From assembly GCF_013141765.1 (NCBI RefSeq), contig NZ_WHOD01000082.1, positions 62,001 to 126,000 of the forward strand: 64,000 bases of DNA, given 5' to 3'. The stretch is from Paenibacillus foliorum. GTDB taxonomy: Bacteria; Bacillota; Bacilli; Paenibacillales; NBRC-103111. The position numbers were made by a program, and so were the translations under genes. Positions 18,515-27,888 of the stretch are shown one piece after another (within the stretch, counting starts at the first letter, position 1; each line of letters begins with the position of its first letter). The notes beneath the pieces were generated by a model that saw only the letters and a list, made by a program, of their open reading frames with translations, did not search any database and was not told where the DNA came from.

Positions 18515-20035
18515 TTAGTTATATGGTTTGTTTTCCAATTTATTGTAATCTGCCTTATACTCTTCCATTATTCTGGAGCCGCCTGCTTGCATCCACTTTT
18601 CGATTTCGGCCTTCCAACCGGCTTCATCAATTTTACCCATTATGAATTTCGTTTGAGCATCCCAGATGATTTGCTCCAAGTTCTTGCCATGCTCGGAATA
18701 AGTCTGAGACCATAAATTAAGCGCTGGATTAGGAACTAAATATTGGAAATTATTCTCAGCGATTTTTTGACTCTTCTCACCCAGCAGCGTATCCTTCAAT
18801 TCCGCTACATGATAACCCTCAATCTGCGGCAAGTTATCACGGTAGGGCTTCACTTCTCTTTGGAAGGCGGTAAAATTTAAATACTCCGTTTTATCCCCGG
18901 ATTTCACATAGTGCTTATTCTCAATCCCTCTAAGAAGAAGCGTAGCCATCGGGGGGTCCATCATTTGGTCTAAGAAGGTAAGCACCTTCCTTACTTCCTC
19001 CTCGGTCTTAACAGAGGATTTAGGAATGACATAGAAGCCGTTATTGCCTGTTTCACCAGCAACTCGGATGCCTTGCACCCCTCGCATCGGCTCAACATCT
19101 ACAATTGACTTTGGATCCGTCTTGGATAAGCGATCCTGCTGGCTTTTTGCGTTTTGGGCAACCGCTACGCGGATACCCACACGACCTGAATCGTATAGCT
19201 TCTCCGCTTCCGATAGGTCGAAAACAGCGAAATCCTGATTGATCAGCTTTTCACTATACAGCCTTCTGAAAAGCTTCAGCATTTCATTATATTCTTTGGA
19301 CATGAATTCAGGTACGAAGCTTCCTTTTTCAATAGACCATTTATTAGGGGCACCGAGACTAACTCCCATACGTGTGAATAGAGAAGCTTGTCCTTCGTTG
19401 TACTTTTTATATAAGACCATGCCGAATGTGTCGTTTTTGCCGTTTCTATCAGGATCGTTCAGTGTCAATGCTTTGAGCACCTCATACCACTCATCGATAG
19501 ATTTCGGCTGCTGCAATCCCAGGTTGTCCATCCAGTCCTTCCGGTAAATGAATGCAGCTCGACCCATTTCTCGAAAATTAGGGATACCGAATATTTTCCC
19601 ATTCACAGATACATTCTCATAATATTGGGTGTTCTGAGCGCTGAGATTTTTATAATCCTTCAAGAAAGGTCCCAACTCCCAAAACAACCCCGTTTGAATC
19701 GCCCCGATAATAGTCGGTGTACTCTCTGCTCTTAATAGCTTTGGCATCTCATTGGATGCAATTATTACATTGATTTTATCGGTGTAAGCTGCGTTCGGAA
19801 TCCACTGAAAATCAAGCTTCGTATGGGTATATTTCTCAATGAGCTGCTCAATTTCGTTTCCTTTATCTGGGATATCCCCGACTTGAGGTATAGCAATAGT
19901 GAGCCTCATTGGAGAACTGCCCTCATTTACTGAAACCTCGGCCTGTTGAACAGGAGATGTTTCGCCACAAGCGGCAAGGGATGCCGTTGTAACCAAAATT
20001 GCGCACCCCATAGCCATCCTTGACTTTACACTCAT
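18515..20035 (-). CDS. Sugar ABC transporter substrate-binding lipoprotein (module 1)
   Basis: 506-residue extracellular lipoprotein; the signal peptide ends in the lipobox SLAAC with Cys23. It belongs to the large LplA/YtcQ-like oligosaccharide-binding group used with LplB/LplC permeases. A calcium-loop-like segment DPDRNGKNDTFG lies near residue 195, as in alginate-binding AlgQ. GGGAGG precedes the ATG. The permeases are encoded immediately upstream, and the operon has no ATPase gene, so a shared MsmK-type ATPase elsewhere is expected. Confidence 0.92.
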   Translation of the reverse strand: MSVKSRMAMGCAILVTTASLAACGETSPVQQAEVSVNEGSSPMRLTIAIPQVGDIPDKGNEIEQLIEKYTHTKLDFQWIPNAAYTDKINVIIASNEMPKLLRAESTPTIIGAIQTGLFWELGPFLKDYKNLSAQNTQYYENVSVNGKIFGIPNFREMGRAAFIYRKDWMDNLGLQQPKSIDEWYEVLKALTLNDPDRNGKNDTFGMVLYKKYNEGQASLFTRMGVSLGAPNKWSIEKGSFVPEFMSKEYNEMLKLFRRLYSEKLINQDFAVFDLSEAEKLYDSGRVGIRVAVAQNAKSQQDRLSKTDPKSIVDVEPMRGVQGIRVAGETGNNGFYVIPKSSVKTEEEVRKVLTFLDQMMDPPMATLLLRGIENKHYVKSGDKTEYLNFTAFQREVKPYRDNLPQIEGYHVAELKDTLLGEKSQKIAENNFQYLVPNPALNLWSQTYSEHGKNLEQIIWDAQTKFIMGKIDEAGWKAEIEKWMQAGGSRIMEEYKADYNKLENKPYN

Positions 20036-20060
20036 TCCTGAACCTCCCTACCTTAAGAGA

Positions 20061-20933
20061 TCAGCCTTTAACCGAACCTAACATAACTCCCTTGGCAAAA
20101 TGCTTTTGCAAGAACGGATACACCAGCATAATTGGAACTGTTGCGAACACGATAACCGCCATACGAATAGTTAAAGGTTGAATCTCTGATTCCTCGAAGC
20201 CTGTGTCACCGATCCGGCTTTGCGCCAAGATTACGATTTCACGAAGAAGTACCTGTACCGGCCATTTGTTGTTGTCGTTAATATACATAATAGCGTTAAA
20301 GAATTGGTTCCAGTGCGTCACCGCATAGAACAGACCGAATGTAGCCATAGCTGGCAGTGACAAAGGAAGCACGATTCGGAACAAAACGCCTACGTCGCTG
20401 CAGCCATCGATTCGAGCGGAATCTTCAAGTCCATCAGGTATTTGTTGGAAAAAGTTTTTCAGAACAATCAGGTTAAATGCACTGATAGCATTAGGAATCA
20501 TCAGCGACCATAAAGTGTTCGTTAATCCCATAGCTTTAACAACAAAATAGGTTGGAATCAAACCGCCGCTGAATAGCATGGTGAACAAAACAGCCATCAT
20601 GATCGTTTGACGCCCACGCAATGTTTTACGCGCCAATGGATAAGCCATAAGTGAGGTTAACAACAAGTTAATTGCCGTTCCTACCACTGTGATGTAGATC
20701 GAAACCCCTAAGCTTTTAATAAGCGTGCTTGTTGAGAAAATGTATTTGTAGGCCGACAAGGAAAACTCTTTGGGAAATAAGATGAATCCACCCTTGGCCA
20801 CTTCATGCGGGCTCGTAAAGGAAACAGCAAGAATATAGATAAATGGAAGTATGGTTATAAGACTAATTAGAGTAAGCACTGTGTAGTTAACGCCGTCGAA
20901 TATTTTATTGCCTAATGTGTTGTCGTGGTTCAT
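20061..20933 (-). CDS. Carbohydrate ABC permease, LplC/YtcP type (module 1)
   Basis: 290-residue MalG-family permease with six helices and the cytoplasmic EAA loop EDSARIDGCSDVGVLFRIVLPLS. It ends with the typical QKHFAKGVMLGSVKG tail. Pairs with the permease encoded 27 bp upstream. AAGGAGG precedes the ATG. Confidence 0.94.
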   Translation of the reverse strand: MNHDNTLGNKIFDGVNYTVLTLISLITILPFIYILAVSFTSPHEVAKGGFILFPKEFSLSAYKYIFSTSTLIKSLGVSIYITVVGTAINLLLTSLMAYPLARKTLRGRQTIMMAVLFTMLFSGGLIPTYFVVKAMGLTNTLWSLMIPNAISAFNLIVLKNFFQQIPDGLEDSARIDGCSDVGVLFRIVLPLSLPAMATFGLFYAVTHWNQFFNAIMYINDNNKWPVQVLLREIVILAQSRIGDTGFEESEIQPLTIRMAVIVFATVPIMLVYPFLQKHFAKGVMLGSVKG

Positions 20934-20960
20934 ACGTTTTATCCTCCTTACATCCTATTT

Positions 20961-21914
20961 TTAGTAGACGCCTTCTTCACCGAATTTTTTGGATAGCCAG
21001 TTAGCACCCATAACAAGAACTAAACCAACAACTGATTTAAATAATCCAACCGCGGCGCTATAACTGAACTGCGACTGCGTCAAACCTTTTACATACACGT
21101 AAGTATCGAACACTTCCCCAACCTCACGGTTTGTAGGGGTCAACATCAAGAAGATATGCTCGAACCCTGAGTCCAAGAAGGAACCCAAGCGTAGAATTAG
21201 CAAAATAACAATTGTGCTTCGGATAGCTGGAAGTGTGATATGCCACATCTGTCTCCAACGGTTGGCTCCGTCCATCCTTGCAGCTTCATACAATTGCAGG
21301 TCAACACCGGATAAAGCAGCCAAGAAGATAATCGTTCCCCAACCTACCTCTTTCCATATCGATTGAGTAACAATCATGGTACGGAACCAATCCGGCTCCA
21401 AGAGGAATGCTATTTTTTCACCCGTAATAACGAAGAGTAATTCATTAAGAATACCGCCTTCCGTGGTAAGCAACATGTAGAAAACACCTACAACTACAAC
21501 CCAGGACACGAAATGGGGCACATAAATCAATGTTTGTACAAAACGCTTGAACTTCTCTCTTCTAACCTCATTCATCATCAAGGACAATACAATGGGAAGC
21601 GGGAAAAAGAAGGCCAAATTGTAAACTGCAAGCAAAGCAGTATTTCGGAACAAGTCTAAAAACTGCGGCTCACTGAAAAAGCGGGTAAAGTGTTTTAAGC
21701 CTACAAAAGGACTGTTCATCATACCTAAATGCGGTTTGTAATCTTGGAATGCAATGATCAAACCATACATCGGGACGTATCTAAATATGATAAAAAACAG
21801 CACCCCCGGCAGTAACATAAAGTACATCCATTTGTCCCTAATAAGATCTTTCATCAAAGGGCTGCGTTGTTTAAGCTTTACTTTTGCTTTTGTATCATTA
21901 ACTAGTAAACTCAT
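20961..21914 (-). CDS. Carbohydrate ABC permease, LplB/YtcP-partner type (module 1)
   Basis: 317-residue MalF-type permease with six helices and EAA loop YEAARMDGANRWRQMWHITLP, ending GANWLSKKFGEEGVY as in LplB. Start set at ATG 21914 (MSLLVND) because GGGAGG is 7 nt upstream; an upstream start at 21932 has none. First gene of the transport operon, downstream of the membrane AraC regulator. Confidence 0.94.
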   Translation of the reverse strand: MSLLVNDTKAKVKLKQRSPLMKDLIRDKWMYFMLLPGVLFFIIFRYVPMYGLIIAFQDYKPHLGMMNSPFVGLKHFTRFFSEPQFLDLFRNTALLAVYNLAFFFPLPIVLSLMMNEVRREKFKRFVQTLIYVPHFVSWVVVVGVFYMLLTTEGGILNELLFVITGEKIAFLLEPDWFRTMIVTQSIWKEVGWGTIIFLAALSGVDLQLYEAARMDGANRWRQMWHITLPAIRSTIVILLILRLGSFLDSGFEHIFLMLTPTNREVGEVFDTYVYVKGLTQSQFSYSAAVGLFKSVVGLVLVMGANWLSKKFGEEGVY

Positions 21915-22158
21915 AATCTGTCCTCCCAACATGCTTTGTTCTGATTTAACTTTATTATCACACCTCTTTTCAGAACAGGCTATCGCCTTAATTAAACTTA
22001 TTTCAATGCGGTGCCTTTACTTATGAATAATGGCGTTTTTAAAGCCTTCTAAGGGCATTTTAGGAGGGGCAATAGCCGAATTTCAACCTGTAATCGACTT
22101 TATTTAACTTTATTCCCCCTTGTAAAATCAGTATATTTAGGGATTAAAATGCAAAAAA

Positions 22159-22186
22159 AAGATCCGGGAGCTATCTCCCGAATCTT
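22159..22186 (-). terminator. Terminator of module 1 regulator gene
   Basis: 12-bp stem AAGATCCGGGAG / CTCCCGAATCTT (one mismatch) with a following T-run on the minus strand, directly past the regulator stop codon. Confidence 0.9.
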
Positions 22187-22191
22187 CAATT

Positions 22192-24507
22192 TCATTGCTC
22201 TCTATTGTACTGCTCCCGATATTGCCCTGGTGTCACTCCAACAATCTTCCTAAAGGTACGGATAAAGGCGGTCGTATTTGTGTAGCTGAGCTTCTCCGCA
22301 ATTTCCGAGATCTTCCAGCTCGTGTTCTCAAGCCACGTCTTCGCCATATTCATCCGGTACTCCGCTAAATACTCGCTGAAGTTGATCCCCATCTCTTTCT
22401 TGAAAACCCGGCTTAAATACACCGGATGGAAGTTGAGAATGGAAGCGCAGGCTTCGAGCGATATTTCCTGATCATATCTTTCATGAACCAGCCTCACCAT
22501 CTGAGTTGCAATATTTAAATACTGCGATTCAGCTTGTTGGTTCAAGAATGAGATAATCGGTTCGAAGAGTATGATCTTAAACCATTTGATAATATCCTCC
22601 AGCGTGTTCAGCTTTAGGAAATGCTCGATTGAAGCTTTATCACCAAGTACTTTTTTTACAGCTCCACCCTGTTCCTGAACAAGTTGAAATGCTTTTGAGA
22701 TGAGCTGCATCATCAGCACCGGATATTCATTAAAGTGAATGTCTTTATTCACAATGGCTGTGATGTATTTATCAAAAATTACATCAACACGCTCTACATC
22801 ACCCAGCTTCAAAGCATTAACCAATTGATCCTCCAGCAGCTTCAGCTGAGTGTACACCGTAACTTCCATTGGCTGCTTGCCCGCATCAATATCCTCGAAG
22901 TGGACAATAATAGTATGACCCAAGCTCATTCTGCACTTAAGTGCCTCCAGACACTCTCCGTAGCCCTGAACGGCTTCCGTCACTTTATGGAAGGGCCGGC
23001 TAATCCCTATGCTAACCGGAAGCTGTAAAAATTCATCAATTTTATTCTTAATGAGTTCGGCTGTTTGATAGAAATGTACTTTTAGCTCATCCTCATTTTC
23101 CAAGTCACTAGCTATCAAGGTTACCTGCGACTGATCTAATAAGACAGGACTAAATCGTTTATTTTGCGGGACGAGTTCACCTACAATATTATTGATGGCG
23201 AAGAGCAGAAGCTCCCTATCATGCTCCTCATAACGGGTTTCATCCAGCGAATCTATCTGTACAGTCAGCACTCCCAGCCTGCTCCATTCGGTAGGAAAGC
23301 CATACATCTGAGAACGGTAAGCGAAATCATTATCCGATAGCTGTCCAGTGAACAGTTTAAGTACAAAAAACTCTTTTAGCTGCGTGAACTGACCGCTAAC
23401 CTGCTGCTGCAGCTGCTTCTCTGTACTAAACATAGTTCGGAAACGTTTCTCTAGTGAAACAAATTCATCTCTATTGTCTTGCCCTTCAACATGAATGTCT
23501 TTCGTAAACTCTGACAATCTTTTTATAGGAGAATACATTTTTCGACTTCCATAGAAAGCAAACAGAGCAATTAATGCGAACAAAATCGTACACACGATAA
23601 ACGTAATCCAAGCTATTTTCTTAGATTGCTTCGTAATATCCTCAATGGATACAGATGAAACATAGATCCACCCATTATAAGGAGAGGACCGATAAGAAAC
23701 TCCCAGCTCTGTACCATTAACCTTGGTATTAAAAAATCCGAATTCATCTTGGCTTGCGTGAACCTTTTGTAGAACAAGCTCGTGGATGGCCTTGTTATTT
23801 TCCGACTCGTTATTATCTGCCAAGAAATTATTGCCCTCTCGGTCAAGAACAAACACATCTCCAAGCTTCTTATTGTTAGAAAGCAGGCTGCTCACCTGGT
23901 TGTTTAATATTTCAACGACTAGCAGCGCTTTGGGCTGACTCAGTGTGGGAACAACAGGAATTTTGTAAACCATACGAATAGCGGGAAGCGCAAATGATTC
24001 CTCCGCAGCTCCGGCCGAAGAATCAGCCGTTTTATCGTTTTTCCCAGTGCCTGTGTCCCAGAATAAGCTGGTGTTAGGTCTCTTGGCGTATTCCGCAAAC
24101 TTATCACGTTCAGCAAATGTGCTGTATTTTCCAAAGGTGGAGAAGCTAATCATCCAGTCCTTTTGTATATTAACAAAATAAGCTTCTCGAACACTTGTAA
24201 AGGTTTGCAAATTGTACAAGCCCGTTGATAAGCTCCGTACCTCCGCAAAGTCATCAGAGGTCAAGTTCGCATTCAAAGCATTAATGACCAGCGGTGAATT
24301 GATATATTGCAGCGAGGTCAGCTCCAACGTCTTCAATACTTGCTCCACACGCATTTGCGTCTGCAGCAGAACCTGCATATTCCCTTCCTTTACTTTCTCT
24401 TCAATATCATTGGAGGATATAAAATAAGAAATAATACCAATGGAAATAACAGGGATCGCCGCAAGAATAAAGGTAAAACTAAAGAGGCGCATTAGAAATT
24501 TTGGCAT
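22192..24507 (-). CDS. Membrane-bound AraC-family regulator of module 1
   Basis: 771-residue one-component sensor and transcription factor. Helix 1 (about 5-30), an extracellular Cache-like domain to about 275, helix 2 (IAWITFIVCTILFALIALFAFYG), a coiled linker, a central domain (RLGVLTVQIDSLDE onward) and a C-terminal double HTH of AraC type (YLSRVFKKEMGINFSEYL; IAEKLSYTNTTAFIRTFRKIVGVTPGQYR). Such proteins next to LplBC-type importers typically activate them in response to an extracellular sugar. ATG 24507 was chosen (MPKFLMRL) with AAGGG upstream. An inactivated paralogue lies at 13726-16671. Confidence 0.92.
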   Translation of the reverse strand: MPKFLMRLFSFTFILAAIPVISIGIISYFISSNDIEEKVKEGNMQVLLQTQMRVEQVLKTLELTSLQYINSPLVINALNANLTSDDFAEVRSLSTGLYNLQTFTSVREAYFVNIQKDWMISFSTFGKYSTFAERDKFAEYAKRPNTSLFWDTGTGKNDKTADSSAGAAEESFALPAIRMVYKIPVVPTLSQPKALLVVEILNNQVSSLLSNNKKLGDVFVLDREGNNFLADNNESENNKAIHELVLQKVHASQDEFGFFNTKVNGTELGVSYRSSPYNGWIYVSSVSIEDITKQSKKIAWITFIVCTILFALIALFAFYGSRKMYSPIKRLSEFTKDIHVEGQDNRDEFVSLEKRFRTMFSTEKQLQQQVSGQFTQLKEFFVLKLFTGQLSDNDFAYRSQMYGFPTEWSRLGVLTVQIDSLDETRYEEHDRELLLFAINNIVGELVPQNKRFSPVLLDQSQVTLIASDLENEDELKVHFYQTAELIKNKIDEFLQLPVSIGISRPFHKVTEAVQGYGECLEALKCRMSLGHTIIVHFEDIDAGKQPMEVTVYTQLKLLEDQLVNALKLGDVERVDVIFDKYITAIVNKDIHFNEYPVLMMQLISKAFQLVQEQGGAVKKVLGDKASIEHFLKLNTLEDIIKWFKIILFEPIISFLNQQAESQYLNIATQMVRLVHERYDQEISLEACASILNFHPVYLSRVFKKEMGINFSEYLAEYRMNMAKTWLENTSWKISEIAEKLSYTNTTAFIRTFRKIVGVTPGQYREQYNREQ

Positions 24508-24861
24508 CGGATGACTTTCCCTTCTTGTAGGGGCTGGCTTATTTCCTTCTATTTCAAGCAAGACAAGACAAAACAAACAAATTCGGGGAGGTGGAACCTT
24601 CCAGCCATCTTTATCTTTTTTATGAGTATCGCCCTAGACAAATCATGCACTCGGCGGTTACATAGCAATTCCTATAATATTTGACAATAAGCGATAGTTC
24701 GGTGTTCATTATACAGCAAGGTATTTCTTACTGCAAACAAACATACGAATCGAATTGGGCATAATGGTTAATTTATACATATTTTTGACATACCTTGTCT
24801 ACAACCATCCATCTGAGGATTGGGAGAAAATAAGGGACAAAAATACGTATCAAATGCAAAA
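24508..24861. other. Upstream region of module 1 regulator
   Basis: No gene is supported. On the minus strand a candidate promoter TTTGCA-N17-TATAAT (24709-24737) points at the regulator gene. This is a pattern match only. Confidence 0.35.
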
Positions 24862-24893
24862 ATGGGTTAAGAGCAAAATGCCTCTCAACCCAT
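24862..24893 (-). terminator. Terminator of lactonase gene
   Basis: ATGGGTT-x-AGAG / CTCT-x-AACCCAT stem with one mismatch, T-run on the minus strand. It lies 126 bp past the lactonase stop. Confidence 0.75.
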
Positions 24894-25018
24894 TCTTTCA
24901 ACGGCCCCTGCGGACCAGATACCGATTTGGTCCATACTGAGACTTAGACCGGTACTATATTACTAAGGTGCTGTGACTAGTGTAAGTTTACCTTTTTCCA
25001 GAGGAAGCCCTGCTTCGT

Positions 25019-26092
25019 TCACAATGGATAGAATCGTACGCATGTTGGCTGCGATATGCTGATATGCTGACCGGTTGAACTCAGCTTGCCGCTTTCTGGA
25101 TCTACCTTAAATAGCTGAACCGAGTCGGAATCTTTATTGGCTGCGAACAAATAACGGCCGCTTGGAGTCAGGCTGAAATGACGAGGATGACTGCCCAATG
25201 TAGAGGTATGATCAACGAGTGTCAGCATACCGCTTTCTGGGTCAATAGAAAATACAACAATACTGTCATGTCCGCGATTGGATCCGTATAAAAAGGAGCC
25301 GCACGGTGAGACTTGTACTTCAGCAGTGCTGTTATCAGAGCCTTCATAGTGTTCAGGAAGCGTATTGACGATTTGTACCGGCTCCAGCTTGCCTGCTTGA
25401 CGATCATAGGATAACACGGTCAAAGTTGAGCTGAGCTCCTGTATGACGTAGGCATAGTCCAATGTCGGGTGAAACGTCAAATGCCGCGGCCCCGATCCAG
25501 GTGTTAAGTGAACCTCATCATGTGGATGCAGCTTGCCTTCTGCTCGATCCAATCGGTACACCATGATTTTGTCCATACCAAGGTCAGGAACAACTACGAA
25601 TTGATCGGTCGGATCTGTGTAAATCGAGTGCGGATGCGCGCTTTCTTGACGCTTAGGTGTGATGCTGCTGCCCTCATGCCTAACTTGATCAGACAATTCG
25701 CTAATTTCGCCGTCTTCACCCAGCGGAAGCAGGGAAAGTGTACCTCCTGAATAGCTGACCAGCATCAAGAATTGCTCGGCGTGATCTGTGTTGATGTGAG
25801 TCGAGCTTTTATCTGCCGTTAGCTGCTGTCCCAAATAAGTAAGCTTGCCTGTGCCCGCTTCAATCCGGTAAGCAACCGCAGCCGACTTTGCTGTATCCCC
25901 TTCTGCCTGAGAGAATGCATAAAGAGTCTCATGCTTGGGGCTTAGTTTCATGAAGGATGGATCCTTCAAGCCCGATACGAACTCTATGAAAGACAAATCC
26001 TCATTTTCTTCGTCAAAATGATAAATATAAATGCCCGGCGTCTCTTTACCCGCATAGGAACTGAAATAAGCTATGTACTTCGCTGCTTCCAT
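25019..26092 (-). CDS. Lactonase family seven-bladed beta-propeller (Pgl-like)
   Basis: 357-residue cytoplasmic protein of the YbhE/6-phosphogluconolactonase family: repeated propeller blades with motifs SYSGGTLSLLPLGEDG, SAHPHSIYTDP, GSGPRHLTFHP, YGSNRGHDSIVVF and SHPRHFSLTPSGRYLFAANKDSDSVQLF. It could hydrolyse 6-phosphogluconolactone in the pentose phosphate pathway or another sugar lactone. GGAG precedes the ATG. Monocistronic, with its own terminator. Confidence 0.9.
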   Translation of the reverse strand: MEAAKYIAYFSSYAGKETPGIYIYHFDEENEDLSFIEFVSGLKDPSFMKLSPKHETLYAFSQAEGDTAKSAAVAYRIEAGTGKLTYLGQQLTADKSSTHINTDHAEQFLMLVSYSGGTLSLLPLGEDGEISELSDQVRHEGSSITPKRQESAHPHSIYTDPTDQFVVVPDLGMDKIMVYRLDRAEGKLHPHDEVHLTPGSGPRHLTFHPTLDYAYVIQELSSTLTVLSYDRQAGKLEPVQIVNTLPEHYEGSDNSTAEVQVSPCGSFLYGSNRGHDSIVVFSIDPESGMLTLVDHTSTLGSHPRHFSLTPSGRYLFAANKDSDSVQLFKVDPESGKLSSTGQHISISQPTCVRFYPL

Positions 26093-26196
26093 ACTTTCAT
26101 CTCCATTCTTCTTACAATCATCCCCCTTATTGTATCCTAAATGATTGCTAAATAGGAACTCTGTATTCGAATCCTCTCTTGCATAAATCTATGGGA

Positions 26197-26487
26197 TTAA
26201 TGATTCTTGACAAGATCTTGACTGCAGTCGACATAGAAAGGGTAAACTAGCGTTTGATCGCGGTCCGTTGCCTTTTGGGATTGAGACTGGGACTGGGATT
26301 GAGATTGAGACTGAGATTCTTCTACTAATATGGTAATTTTTTCGTTTTCCAAAGAAGGAACGGTTTCAATATTTAGAGAAAGAACTTTTTCATTACCTTT
26401 TCTTACAACATCCATAAATAGAATCAGCATTAAGCCAATAAATAATACCACAATTCCATAAATCACTAGCTTCTCATGAAGTATCAT
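26197..26487 (-). CDS. Small membrane protein with a Ser-Gln repeat
   Basis: 96 residues, no recognised family. One N-terminal transmembrane helix (IYGIVVLFIGLMLILFMDVV, about 9-28) is followed by a charged stretch, a perfect (SQ)7 repeat near residues 58-71 and a hydrophilic tail. AAGGAGG stands 8 nt before the ATG, so it is probably translated. The Ser-Gln repeat is low complexity at DNA level and could vary in length by slippage. Upstream is hairpin element copy B. Confidence 0.7.
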   Translation of the reverse strand: MILHEKLVIYGIVVLFIGLMLILFMDVVRKGNEKVLSLNIETVPSLENEKITILVEESQSQSQSQSQSQSQKATDRDQTLVYPFYVDCSQDLVKNH

Positions 26488-26491
26488 TAAT

Positions 26492-26540
26492 TAGTCCTCC
26501 TTAGAGTTTCGCTTTAGTGAATCTTTCTTCGTCAGCATAG
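26492..26540 (-). repeat. Dispersed Shine-Dalgarno-adjacent hairpin element, copy B
   Basis: On the minus strand TATGCTGACGAAGAAAG, a degenerate AGATTCACTAAAGCGAAACT hairpin, then CTAAGGAGG, the ribosome binding site of the Ser-Gln protein. Same order as copies A (7466) and C (34261). Confidence 0.65.
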
Positions 26541-26726
26541 TCCTTAGAGATAGGAGTCGGAAAAGTTGAGGGGCGGGCGTCTATAAATCTACTCTTTTTA
26601 ATAGATTACCTATTAACTAGTAAAAATGTACTCGAAAGCCGCTGTCAATATCTGACTTTTATTGTTTATAAATCGAATAATAGCATCAGACATCACTGAT
26701 AAGCGATACAACTCTAATCGACGAAA

Positions 26727-26748
26727 AAGAACGCCTTGAGGCGTTCTT
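26727..26748. terminator. Orphan terminator-like hairpin
   Basis: 10-bp perfect stem AAGAACGCCT / AGGCGTTCTT with a 2-nt turn. No intact gene ends next to it. A short possible coding relic at about 26895-26980 (minus) may be what it once served. Confidence 0.55.
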
Positions 26749-26829
26749 GGTGTACAAGTTGCGTTTGTGCTTGGGTTCATGCTATCCTATTTTCCTGTAA
26801 AATTGTACATCAGATATCCAAGATAAAAA

Positions 26830-26852
26830 TTAACTGGAGGAATTCCCTTTAT
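26830..26852. repeat. Solitary 23-bp palindrome unit
   Basis: TTAACTGGA-N5-TCCCTTTAT matches the unit of palindrome array 2 (38834-39020), but no partners were found at the usual spacing of about 51 or 61 bp. The rest of 26541-27080 holds no supported gene. Confidence 0.5.
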
Positions 26853-26994
26853 CCCATCGCATTTCCTTCAGCGGCCATCGATAATCACAATCTCCTATGA
26901 AGAAAAATCTCCTGCTTCCTGTATAGAGCGCAAAAAAGCTGTGGTTACTACCGCTGCCCCGCCATTCGCTACTTGAGCCCTAAAAAAACACCGC

Positions 26995-27022
26995 AAAAAA
27001 GGGGTAAGCATTCGCCCACCCC
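26995..27022 (-). terminator. Terminator of clpP
   Basis: GGGGT / ACCCC stem with a 12-nt loop followed on the minus strand by TTTTTT, 59 bp past the clpP stop. Confidence 0.75.
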
Positions 27023-27080
27023 AAACCCTAAATTCAAAACAATCTTCTCTAGCTTTTTATATTGATTCGAATAGCTATGT

Positions 27081-27665
27081 CTACAAGGAGGTAATCACCT
27101 GATCGATGATTCCGTATTCTTGCGCTTCCTGAGCCGACATGAAGTAATCGCGATCCATATCTTTCTCGACCTTCTCAATCGGCTGACCGGTCCGTTCGGC
27201 TGTGATTCGATTCAGCCTCTCCCGAATTCCGACAATCCGCCTGGCTGTGATGGCAATGTCACTCGCTTGCCCCTGCGCACCGCCATGCGGCTGGTGAATC
27301 ATGATCTCGCTGTTCGGCAGCGCGAAGCGTTTCCCTTTGGCTCCTGCGAGCAGCAGGATCGCCGCGAACGAAGCGGCAAATCCTGTACATATGGTATGAA
27401 CAGGAGGCTTCACGAACTGCATCGTATCGTAGATAGCAAACCCCGCCGAGGTAGAGCCGCCCGGACTGTTGATATACATCGAAATTTCTTTTTCCGGGTC
27501 CTCTGCCGCCAAGAACAACAATTGAGCTATGATGCTATTAGCCAGGTGGTCATCGATTTCTGCTCCTAGAAACACGATCCGGTCCTTCAACAATCGGGAG
27601 TAAATGTCGTAAGATCTTTCACCACGGCCGGTTTGCTCTACCACATAAGGAACATAAGCACTCAT
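27081..27665 (-). CDS. clpP: ATP-dependent Clp protease proteolytic subunit
   Basis: 194-residue serine protease subunit that forms the tetradecameric chamber used with ClpC/ClpX ATPases. The triad is intact: Ser in TGFAASFAA, His in IMIHQPHGG, and Asp in KDMDRDYFMS. GFAASFAA replaces the usual GMAASMGA, suggesting a secondary ClpP paralogue rather than the housekeeping copy. ATG 27665 was selected because GGAGG is 8 nt upstream and it gives the normal length; a start at 27728 would add 21 residues. Confidence 0.94.
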   Translation of the reverse strand: MSAYVPYVVEQTGRGERSYDIYSRLLKDRIVFLGAEIDDHLANSIIAQLLFLAAEDPEKEISMYINSPGGSTSAGFAIYDTMQFVKPPVHTICTGFAASFAAILLLAGAKGKRFALPNSEIMIHQPHGGAQGQASDIAITARRIVGIRERLNRITAERTGQPIEKVEKDMDRDYFMSAQEAQEYGIIDQVITSL

Positions 27666-27888
27666 CTCTTCTACCTCCGTTTTCGTTGATTCATCACTTT
27701 CATCCTGTAAACGAATCGAAGCTGCCAAAAGATACGGTCCATCACTTTCTGATGATATAATGGAGAAAACGGAGTGGCCGAAAACTTTTTCTGAAATTTG
27801 CGTATCCTTTAATAAGCTTTATTCGTTTCCATTTAACAAGGATAAATTTCATTGTCATCAATAGGAACATGGCAAAGGAGAATGAAGG

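Noticed and set aside
24965..25018. Protein-like frame just after the lactonase stop (NEAGLPLEKGKLTLVTAP)
   Set aside because: Considered as a frameshifted lactonase C-terminus, but the lactonase already has its normal length and ending.
26895..26985. Possible coding relic on the minus strand (AQVANGGAAVVTTAFLRS)
   Set aside because: The stretch reads like protein, but it has no start, no upstream continuation and no recognised family. Too short to call a pseudogene.
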